A DNA stretch of 32,222 bases from Ameyamaea chiangmaiensis (GTDB lineage: Bacteria; Pseudomonadota; Alphaproteobacteria; Acetobacterales; Acetobacteraceae), in the NCBI RefSeq assembly GCF_025995235.1, contig NZ_BAPT01000018.1, positions 1-32,222 of the forward strand, written 5' to 3'. Every line of letters begins with the position of its first letter. The stretch's first letter is position 1. This document shows positions 14,544 through 21,203 of this stretch, piece after piece. The notes below the pieces were generated by a model. It made no database searches. It had not been told where the DNA came from and saw only the letters and a program-made list of their open reading frames with translations. The position numbers were made by a program, and so were the translations under genes.

Positions 14544-16655
14544 ATGGCGCAGGATGATGACACCGCGTTCCGTCCCAGAGTTGGACGCCTCCGCGCGGAG
14601 GGCGGCCCGGAGCGCGGTCGCACCGACTTTCTGGCGAGCATCCGCACACAGGTTCGGCGGCAATCCCTGTCCCCCGGAAAGAGGGGCGGCAGCGGGTCGG
14701 GCGGCGGCAGTGGCCGCCGCTTTTCTTCTGAGTCTGTTGCGTCTTCGCGTGCGGGGAGCACGTCGCGTTCCGGTTCCACCCGTGGGGTGGGTCGCGGGCG
14801 TGGCGCGTCCTTCGTCCGGGCGCGCGGGATCGCTGGCTGGCGGCATCAGCTATCCGGTGCCCGGCGTGTGACCGTGAAGGCGCGTGTGGTGCGTCAGGCC
14901 GGGAAGGGAGGGGGAGCCGCCGCCCACCTGCGCTATATCCAGCGTGACGGCACGTCCCGTGACGGCGAGCGTGGCGTGCTGTATGGCGCGGAGACCGACC
15001 GCGCCGACGCGAAAGCCTTCCTCGAACGCGGGGTGGGGGATCGGCATCAGTTCCGCTTCATCGTCTCGCCGGAAGACGCCGACCGGCTGGAGGATCTGAC
15101 GGACTTCACGCGCGAGCTGATGACGCAGATGGAAGCCGATCTCGGCACACGGCTGGACTGGGTGGCGGTGAACCATTTCAACACCGCGCATCCTCATGTC
15201 CATGTCGTGATCAACGGTCGCGATGACCAGGGCAAGGACCTCGTCATCGATGGCGGCTACATCACGCACGGCCTCCGCGAACGCGCCTCCGAATTCGTGA
15301 CGCTGGACCTCGGTCCGGTATCCGAGATCGAGCAGCGGCAGAAGCTGGAAACCGAGATCGACCGTGACCGCTTCACCAGCATCGACCGTGCCCTGCTGGA
15401 TCAGGCAACAGAAAACCATCTCGACATGCGCCCCGGCAGCGACACACCGACTTCTGATCTGGTGGACCGACGGCTGCGCCTGTCACGTCTGGCGAAGCTG
15501 GAGCGCATGGGACTGGCCAGTCCGACAGCGCCGGGCGGATGGACGCTCGATGACCGGCTGGAAGAGCGTCTGCGCAATCTGGGCGAACGGGACGACATCA
15601 CGAAGCAGATGCACCGCGCCCTGAAGGCGCGCGACAAGGGAACAGCGCCGACACGCGACCCGGCGCATTTCCGCTTTCACGGCGAGGTGCCCGAGAAACC
15701 AGTGACCGGGCGGCTGGTGGATAGACATCTGACCGACGAACTCGGGGAAAAACTGTCGCTCGTGGTCGATGGCCTCGACGGACGGGTTCATCACCTTCGC
15801 GGCTTCGATCCCGCCCAGATGGAGGACATCCCCAGGAATGCGATCGTGGAGATCTGTGCCGCCCCGGTGCCCGACAAACCGCGCCCGTCCGACCGGGCGA
15901 TCCTCGCCCATACGGGGGACGGGATCTATCACCCCTCGGCCCACTTGGAGCGGATGCAACTCGACCGCTGGAGCCTCAAGGGCACGCCGGAAGATCTGAT
16001 CAAGGGGCATGTCCGCCGCCTGGAGGCGCTACGCCGGGCGGGGATCGTGGAGCGGCTAGACGCCGCCCGCTGGCGCATCCCGGAAGATTTCCAGCAACGC
16101 TCCATCGCCTATGACGCCGCCCGTGCCCCGAAGGCGACGGTGCGGCTGCTGTCGGCTTTCGATCTGGAGGCGCAGATCGGCTCCGATGGCGCGACCTGGC
16201 TTGACCGGCGTCTGGTGGCCGGAGTCGGTCGGGAGGGCGACCGGGTGGAGGCCGGGTTCGGGGGCGAAGTCGGCGACGCCCTGGCCAGACGGCAAAAAGC
16301 GCTGCTCGACCGTGGGGATGCCAGCCTGACCTCGGAGGGCATGGTCCGCTACCGGAAGAATCTGCTGGCGGCGCTGGAAGCGCGGGAGGTGGAACGGGTC
16401 GGACAGGCCATGGCTGCCAAGCGGGAAAAGTTGTGGCGGCCGCTTGATCGCTTCGAGACCATCCAGGGCACGCTGAAAGGTCCGGTCGATCTGGCCAGCG
16501 GGCGGTTTGCGGTGCTGGAAAGCGGACATGAATTCTCGCTGGTGCCCTGGCGACCGGAGATCGGAAAACAGCGCCAGAAGGAGATGACCATCTCCATGGA
16601 CGAGCATGGCGGAATCTCGTGGGAACTGGGTCGGGGCAGGGGGCTTGGCTTGTAG
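14544..16655 (+). CDS. DUF3363-type relaxase (mobilisation nuclease, VirD2-like)
   Basis: A 703-residue relaxase that would nick at oriT and lead the strand into the recipient. The N-terminal 110 residues are low-complexity Gly/Ser/Arg. The nuclease core starts at about 110, with HLRYIQRDG (candidate catalytic Tyr131) and the metal-binding motif NHFNTAHPHVHVVINGRD, holding His211, His216, His218 and His220. The rest is the DUF3363 region, with LDRWSLKGTPEDLI and a C-terminal end in EHGGISWELGRG. Length is in the normal range or slightly above. It is followed by a CopG/RHH protein. The mating-pore genes usually further downstream are absent, so it would need helper transfer functions. Confidence 0.93.
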   Translation: MAQDDDTAFRPRVGRLRAEGGPERGRTDFLASIRTQVRRQSLSPGKRGGSGSGGGSGRRFSSESVASSRAGSTSRSGSTRGVGRGRGASFVRARGIAGWRHQLSGARRVTVKARVVRQAGKGGGAAAHLRYIQRDGTSRDGERGVLYGAETDRADAKAFLERGVGDRHQFRFIVSPEDADRLEDLTDFTRELMTQMEADLGTRLDWVAVNHFNTAHPHVHVVINGRDDQGKDLVIDGGYITHGLRERASEFVTLDLGPVSEIEQRQKLETEIDRDRFTSIDRALLDQATENHLDMRPGSDTPTSDLVDRRLRLSRLAKLERMGLASPTAPGGWTLDDRLEERLRNLGERDDITKQMHRALKARDKGTAPTRDPAHFRFHGEVPEKPVTGRLVDRHLTDELGEKLSLVVDGLDGRVHHLRGFDPAQMEDIPRNAIVEICAAPVPDKPRPSDRAILAHTGDGIYHPSAHLERMQLDRWSLKGTPEDLIKGHVRRLEALRRAGIVERLDAARWRIPEDFQQRSIAYDAARAPKATVRLLSAFDLEAQIGSDGATWLDRRLVAGVGREGDRVEAGFGGEVGDALARRQKALLDRGDASLTSEGMVRYRKNLLAALEAREVERVGQAMAAKREKLWRPLDRFETIQGTLKGPVDLASGRFAVLESGHEFSLVPWRPEIGKQRQKEMTISMDEHGGISWELGRGRGLGL

Positions 16656-16817
16656 TGCGGTACCCCTACGAGTCGTTGCGGAATGCAGACAAACACCGAC
16701 AAAAGCCGCCAATTTTACGCCAGGCTACGCCCCGGTACCATGCCAATCGAACAAGGGCTTGCGTCAGGGAATTTTCAGCTCAATCTGTCATCACACCTCC
16801 AAACCAGGGGAACGGCG

Positions 16818-17252
16818 ATGACCAGACGGCAGCGGATGAACGTGTATTTCGAGCCGGGCCTGCTCAAGCAGGTCGAGGCGCTGGCGGAGCGCCGGAAGGT
16901 GTCGAAATCGGCGGTGATCGAGGCGGCGGTGCTGTCGCTGGTCTCCGGCGAGGACGATGAACGCCGGGATGCTGCGCTGTCCAAGCGTCTGGACCGGCTT
17001 GGACGACGGATCGACGATGTGGACGAGGCCGTCGCCGTGCTGGGGGAGGCATTCGCTCTCTATGCCCGGAGCTGGATGACGCACCAGATCCCCATCCCCG
17101 CCAACGAGAACGAAGTCGCCAGGGATCGGGGTGCGGAGATGTATGCCCGGTTCAACGAGGTGCTGGTCCGGCGGCTGGCGAGGGGGCAGCGGTTTCTCAA
17201 TGAACGTGTGCGGGATGTCGCAGGACAGAAAGAGGCACATATGGGAACATAG
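16818..17252 (+). CDS. CopG/ribbon-helix-helix protein of the transfer module
   Basis: A 144-residue protein. The ribbon-helix-helix domain lies at residues 5-42, beginning RMNVYFEPGLLKQVEALAER and followed by KVSKSAVIEAAV. A helical, charged C-terminal half follows (KRLDRLGRRIDDVDEAVAVL, ending with LARGQRFLNERV). Such CopG-type proteins follow the relaxase in alphaproteobacterial conjugative modules, before trbB, and probably bind the oriT region or a transfer promoter. I start at the ATG at 16818 with AGGGGAA upstream; an upstream frame from 16683 reads through non-coding sequence. The trb genes that would follow are missing; a monooxygenase gene converges with it two bases away. Confidence 0.82.
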   Translation: MTRRQRMNVYFEPGLLKQVEALAERRKVSKSAVIEAAVLSLVSGEDDERRDAALSKRLDRLGRRIDDVDEAVAVLGEAFALYARSWMTHQIPIPANENEVARDRGAEMYARFNEVLVRRLARGQRFLNERVRDVAGQKEAHMGT

Positions 17253-17253
17253 G

Positions 17254-18837
17254 TTATTCGCTGCGCACTTCCCGTGTATTGACGAGAACAGTCAGCAAAT
17301 CTTCTTCAGAGAAAGTCGTTGTCCGCACGGCCTTCCACAGGACGAACCCGTCGGACCGGACAAGAACGACTCCGCTTGCGGAAATCCCGTAGGCCGCCAG
17401 AAACAGGGCGTCGGGATCCTTCACGTCACACCCCACAACATGACTGGACATTGGAATTTCGTGCTGCTGGCATAAAGCCTCCGCCTCCCGGCACCAGTCG
17501 GCCGCATCTGTCCCCGCCAGCAGCACAAGCCCGTCGCCGAACAGGTCGAGGCTGGAGAGACGCACGCCGTCCCGATGCAGCCAGATATGCGGCGCGCGTG
17601 TTCCCGGCTCGGCATGAAGGTTGCGCAGAGGCACGGCGATCGGGTTGGGCACGTTCCCGGCGTGGGGCAGGATCGGATAGCGATACCCCATGCTGATCGT
17701 TTCCTCGTCCAGAACCGGCTGAAGCGCCTCAAGGGGAAGCCGGACGTCCGAACGCTGCGCCAGTCGGGCCGTGGCCTGGGCGACAGCCAGCCGCACGACC
17801 GGCCCCCGCTCCACCTCATAAAGATCGAGCAGCGAGTCCGGCGCGCCGTGCCTGATCACGGAGACGAGCTTTAACGCAAGGTTATGGGCATCGTGAATGC
17901 CGGTATTGGCGCCGAACCCGCCAAGCGGCGGCGTGCTGTGAATGGCGTCACCAGCCAGAAAGACCCGACCTTTCCGAAAGCTGTCTGCATACCACGACGA
18001 CAGACACCAGGGATGGATATCGACCACCTCGATCCGATCCGGCGGCATTCCAAGGCAGGAGGCCGCAAGCGACCGGCAGTTTTCCGGCGTGAAGCGCGCA
18101 GCATCGTCCGCGTCCATCGGGTTATACTCGACGCTCAGCACGACCGAGGTGAGATCGGTGCTCCATGACAGGAAAGCATTGATCCCGGCCTGCCGCACCC
18201 ATGCAAAGCTGAGAGGCCGCCCGCACAGGGCGTCCCGAATGTCGCAGCGGAGCGTGATGCTCATGGAATGGACGAGATCACCCAGCCCTTCGGTCCGGAT
18301 ACCGAGACGATCGCGCACCATGCTCTTGTTGCCGTCGCATCCGATCGCGTAATCGGCGTGGAGTGTGGTCTCGGTCCCGTCGCCGGACCTGACGGTCGCG
18401 ATCGCGCCATCAGGGTACGGGTCGAGCGCCGTCAGCGCATGATCGAAGAAGAGACGCGCCCCCAGACGCTGTGCCGTGTCCCGCACGATGCACTCCAGAT
18501 CCTGCTGCTTGATGGACGAGGCCACGCAGGGCGAAGCCGCCGTCCCTTCAATGGCCGGAAGCGTCCAGCGGCGGATTTCCTCTCCTGCCAGGGAGTGGAC
18601 GATCGCGGCATCGGTCAGCATGCCGGAAGGCGTTGCGATCTCCGGCTCGATGCCGAGCGAGCGATAGAGTTCGATTGTTCGCGGATAGAAAAACTTCGCA
18701 CGCAGACGTTTCGACGGTGATGAGCGCCGTTCGACGAGCACGGCGTCTACGCCGTGTTTCGCAAGAAAGGCGGCAGCCGTCAGGCCGACGATGCCGCCAC
18801 CGACGATGAGGACGGTGCAGGATGAGGGGATCGACAT
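17254..18837 (-). CDS. FAD-dependent aromatic monooxygenase (PheA/TfdB type)
   Basis: A 527-residue group A flavin hydroxylase. FAD contacts are VLIVGGGIVGLTAA at the N-terminus, AIGCDGNKSMVRDRLG (DG motif), and FLAGDAIHSTPPLGGFGAN followed by TGIHDAHNLALKL (GD motif and the hallmark of phenol/polyketide hydroxylases). A C-terminal thioredoxin-like region (about 420-520) is typical of the long PheA/TfdB type. It would hydroxylate an aromatic compound using NAD(P)H and oxygen; the substrate is unknown. The ATG at 18837 is chosen over a GTG three codons upstream. It is divergent from a MarR regulator with two operators in the gap. The stop lies two bases from the end of the CopG gene. Confidence 0.9.
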   Translation of the reverse strand: MSIPSSCTVLIVGGGIVGLTAAAFLAKHGVDAVLVERRSSPSKRLRAKFFYPRTIELYRSLGIEPEIATPSGMLTDAAIVHSLAGEEIRRWTLPAIEGTAASPCVASSIKQQDLECIVRDTAQRLGARLFFDHALTALDPYPDGAIATVRSGDGTETTLHADYAIGCDGNKSMVRDRLGIRTEGLGDLVHSMSITLRCDIRDALCGRPLSFAWVRQAGINAFLSWSTDLTSVVLSVEYNPMDADDAARFTPENCRSLAASCLGMPPDRIEVVDIHPWCLSSWYADSFRKGRVFLAGDAIHSTPPLGGFGANTGIHDAHNLALKLVSVIRHGAPDSLLDLYEVERGPVVRLAVAQATARLAQRSDVRLPLEALQPVLDEETISMGYRYPILPHAGNVPNPIAVPLRNLHAEPGTRAPHIWLHRDGVRLSSLDLFGDGLVLLAGTDAADWCREAEALCQQHEIPMSSHVVGCDVKDPDALFLAAYGISASGVVLVRSDGFVLWKAVRTTTFSEEDLLTVLVNTREVRSE

Positions 18838-18852
18838 GGCGCGCACGATTCC

Positions 18853-18887
18853 TTAGAATATCTAACAATATACTTAGGATATCTAAC
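18853..18887. promoter_or_regulatory. Twin MarR-type operators 21 bp apart
   Basis: TTAGAATATCTAAC (18853-18866) and TTAGGATATCTAAC (18874-18887) are near-identical. The first contains the perfect palindrome TTAGA-ATA-TCTAA; the second differs at one base. The 21-base period places them on the same face of the DNA. They fill the 54-base gap between monooxygenase and MarR genes, so binding would shut both promoters. Confidence 0.75.
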
Positions 18888-18891
18888 CATA

Positions 18892-19344
18892 ATGCCCGAT
18901 AAGTCAAGCGACCGCTTTACGCGTTATGTCCCGACGATCCAGCTTTTTGCGGCCCGTCTCGTGCTGTTCCATCAAAAAGTGGCTGAACGCCTCGGCCTGA
19001 CGGCGACCGAATTCAAATGCCTGCGGCTGATCGCGCTTCTGGGGCCGTTGCCAATGACGACACTGGCACAGGAGGCAGGGTTGCAACTCGGAACCGTGTC
19101 CGGGCTGATCGAAAAGATGGAGACACAGGGTTTGGTCGAGCGCGCGCGTGACCTATCCGATAAGCGCCGGGTTCTGCTGAAGACGAGCGGTTCCATTTCA
19201 GAACAGGCATCTACGCTCTATCGGGAACTGGGCGGCATGATGAGGCAGGAACTGGAAGGTTACAGTGAGAGCGAATTCGAGCTCATCATGCGCTTCCTCA
19301 CCCGGACCGGAGACGCACTTGCAACGTCGATCAAGGCCCTCTGA
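18892..19344 (+). CDS. MarR-family regulator
   Basis: A 150-residue winged-helix regulator. The pattern LTATEFKCLRLIALLGPLPM, then TLAQEAGLQLGTVSGLIEKM and VERARDLSDKRRVLLK (helix, recognition helix and wing with the DxRR motif) is typical MarR. It starts 4 bases after the second operator and has no Shine-Dalgarno sequence, so the mRNA may be leaderless or very short-leadered. It probably represses itself and the divergent monooxygenase and is released by an aromatic ligand. Confidence 0.92.
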   Translation: MPDKSSDRFTRYVPTIQLFAARLVLFHQKVAERLGLTATEFKCLRLIALLGPLPMTTLAQEAGLQLGTVSGLIEKMETQGLVERARDLSDKRRVLLKTSGSISEQASTLYRELGGMMRQELEGYSESEFELIMRFLTRTGDALATSIKAL

Positions 19345-19395
19345 ACCGGGAGCGGAGACAAGGAAAAGCGTCGCGACGTTTTGCGTGAAATCCAT
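19198..19395 (-). CDS. Doubtful ORF with a strong ribosome binding site
   Basis: On the minus strand GAAGGAGGG lies 4 bases before an ATG at 19395 that opens a 65-codon frame (MDFTQNVATLFLVSAPGSEG and onward). The first 15 or so codons lie in the intergenic region; the rest is antisense to the MarR gene. It looks like the surviving start of a lost gene that has been cut by the MarR cassette. The remaining stretch 19396-19545 holds nothing recognisable. Confidence 0.2.
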   Translation of the reverse strand: MDFTQNVATLFLVSAPGSEGLDRRCKCVSGPGEEAHDELEFALTVTFQFLPHHAAQFPIERRCLF

Positions 19396-19545
19396 CGTGC
19401 CCTCCTTCTCTCCTGAAGTTGGGTGCCAGGCCTGACGAAAGAAGCAGATGGGTAGAAGTCGCCATCATTGCGACCAGCAACTACGAGTTTCCAACTCCCC
19501 GAAAGCCATTGCCAGCATGGAGCATCCTCCCGCTCTCAGCAAATG

Positions 19546-20062
19546 TTAGCCCTGCAAATGTTCGAACTCCGCGAGGACGCCCATCGCTTCCGCGATCAGC
19601 CGTATGTCTATCTCGTCCAGGCGGCGTTTCGGTCCGCGCATCGCGATACCCCAGTTGGTTCCCTGATTGCGGGTCAGCCGGAGCCTGTCCAGCAGAGGTT
19701 TGATCGGAGCGGGCTGAGCGTTCTTCAGATAATCCACGTCAACCCGATATGGATGGAAGTTCATCGCCTGTTCGGCTCGATAAGGGGCGTCCGACGTCAC
19801 GCGGCCGATGGTTGTGAATGCCTGAACCGTCTCCCCTTCACCCATGCTCCCAAACGGGCTCCAGACCCTCGGGGGGGACGGGCTCCCTTCCACCGCCCAC
19901 TTTCGCACATCACCAACAGACAGGGGGGGAGTAGTAGACGATCCAGTCGCCCTTCCGGAGAGACTTCACCGCGATATGTTTGCCGTGCCCAAGTTGTGCA
20001 AAACCACCATCACGTCCGCCGCGCGCATGCTGTGCCGATGCGACACCCATCCAGAACGACAT
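19546..20062 (-). pseudogene. EVE-domain protein gene split by a frameshift in a G7 tract
   Basis: Two frames form one EVE protein. The first (20062 to 19910) starts MSFWMGVASAQHARGG, continues through GGFAQLGHGKHIAVKSLRKG and DWIVYYSP, then runs into a stop. The second (ending at 19546) has TVQAFTTIGRVTSDAPYRAE, HPYRVDVDYLKNAQPAPIKP and LLDRLRLTRNQGTNWG. Removing one base from the seven-G run at 19923-19929 (CCCCCCC on the coding strand) restores a continuous frame. EVE domains resemble YTH/PUA folds and bind modified bases. A second seven-G run lies at 19871-19877. It could be a sequencing error, a true mutation or a phase-variable tract. It follows the MarR gene by 4 bases, in the same operon. 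Confidence 0.75.
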
Positions 20063-20066
20063 GATG

Positions 20067-20516
20067 TCAGGCCGCCTCAAGCGCGTCAGCGCAGCGCCGC
20101 AGCAGATCACCCAGCAGTCTGGCTTCGTCGTCGGTCAAGCCGATGAGCATCTGCCGCTCGACAGTCTCGGCCGCGATTATGCCAGCCTGTGCCGCTGCTT
20201 TGCCCTTTTCGGTCAGCTCCGTCATGATGATCCGCCCATGTTCGGGATGCGGCGTGCGCACGATGAACCCGTCTCGCTCCAGCGTGACAAGCATGCCCTG
20301 CATGGATTGCGGTGTCACGAAGGCAGCTCGCGCCAAAGAAGCATTCGAGATTTGCGGATTATTGCTTATGGCGAGCAGAACCGCATTCTGAGACGCGGAG
20401 ACACCAATCCCGGTCAGTTCTGCCTCCAACCGTTGGCGCAGACGATGTTGAGTGATTTTCAGACTGTAACCGATCCAGGCCTCTCCGCTCGACGGATTCA
20501 TTTTACGCATTGACAT
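20067..20516 (-). CDS. MarR-family regulator, first gene of the MarR-EVE operon
   Basis: A 149-residue winged-helix regulator. Key stretches are HRLRQRLEAELTGIGVSASQ, NASLARAAFVTPQSMQGMLV and the wing region TLERDGFIVRTPHPEHGR. The C-terminal helices, with EAR and LLGDLLRRCADALE, would form the dimer. ATG codons at 20516, 20510 and 20501 are all possible; none has a good ribosome binding site and I take the first. It is divergent from a VOC-family gene and two repeats lie between them. Its stop is 4 bases from the EVE ATG. Confidence 0.88.
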   Translation of the reverse strand: MSMRKMNPSSGEAWIGYSLKITQHRLRQRLEAELTGIGVSASQNAVLLAISNNPQISNASLARAAFVTPQSMQGMLVTLERDGFIVRTPHPEHGRIIMTELTEKGKAAAQAGIIAAETVERQMLIGLTDDEARLLGDLLRRCADALEAA

Positions 20517-20517
20517 G

Positions 20518-20551
20518 TAAGGAGCCTGATATAAATATAAGGAACCTGATA
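20518..20551. promoter_or_regulatory. Twin direct repeats, MarR operator candidates
   Basis: TAAGGAGCCTGATA (20518-20531) and TAAGGAACCTGATA (20538-20551) are spaced by 20 bases, two helical turns. Each has a pseudo-palindromic core, AGGnnCCT. They fill the gap between the divergent MarR and VOC genes. Confidence 0.65.
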
Positions 20552-20553
20552 AT

Positions 20554-20940
20554 ATGCTGGAACGCACAACAATGGCAATTCCAATCGGACCATCCTTCAT
20601 CGCTCTGCAGGTTCGCGACCTCGCCGTGTCCGCCGCGTTCTACAGGGACGTGTTCGGTTTCACAGCAGGGGACCGAAATACGCCCGGTGCCGTTGTCTTC
20701 ACCACCAAGCCCATTGCGCTGGCACTGCGAGAACCGCTGCGACCTCTGCCCGAGAATGGTCCCTTGGGAACTGGCATGGTGCTGTGGGTTGCCTGCGACG
20801 ACGCAGATACGTTCCACGACTTGGTCGTCCAGCGTGGCGGGAAGGTGCTGACCGAGTTGCGCGATGGCCCGTTCGGCAGATTCTTTGTGGCCAGCGATCC
20901 CGATGGCTACGCCATCACGTTCCACACTGCGCAACGCTGA
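20554..20940 (+). CDS. VOC-superfamily (glyoxalase/bleomycin-resistance-like) protein
   Basis: A 128-residue protein. FIALQVRDLAVSAAFYRDVF followed by GF is the classic first half of a vicinal-oxygen-chelate domain, and GRFFVASDPDGYAITFHTA the second. Members include glyoxalase I, dioxygenases and drug-binding resistance proteins; the specificity cannot be read. The usual first metal-binding His is replaced (Ala/Leu-Gln at FIALQV), so binding rather than catalysis is possible. A start at 20554 is taken; an ATG at 20572 is also possible. It is probably controlled by the divergent MarR. Confidence 0.85.
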   Translation: MLERTTMAIPIGPSFIALQVRDLAVSAAFYRDVFGFTAGDRNTPGAVVFTTKPIALALREPLRPLPENGPLGTGMVLWVACDDADTFHDLVVQRGGKVLTELRDGPFGRFFVASDPDGYAITFHTAQR

Positions 20941-20943
20941 ACT

Positions 20944-21095
20944 TTGGCGGTTAAGTGCCGTCCCGGCGACACGATCGCACCGGATGCCAGCACAAGAACC
21001 CGACGCCATGTCGGCGTCGTGAAGGCCGTCCGGAACCGTGCCAGCCACGAGGCTATCCCGCTGAACCCAACATTGTTGCCGCCTTCTCCCTCCAT
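20944..21095 (-). pseudogene. N-terminal remnant of an IS transposase (DDE_5/IS701-like)
   Basis: The minus strand reads SWLARFRTAFTTPTWRRVLV followed by LASGAIVSPGR. The pattern WxxRVLVLxxGAxxxPGxRTV is the start of a common transposase group. It breaks off within a few residues, next to the VOC stop. It marks a decayed insertion at the boundary between the redox cassettes and recombinase 2. The 108 bases to its right hold nothing I recognise and may be the IS end. Confidence 0.5.
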
Positions 21096-21203
21096 TGGTC
21101 ATATCTTGCTTTCTTCGCAGCAGTGTCTCGCCCGCCCCAAGATGCACAGGAATCCTATGCGTCTTCACATCCGATTCATCGCTCAAAACTGCTTAAGTCC
21201 AGC

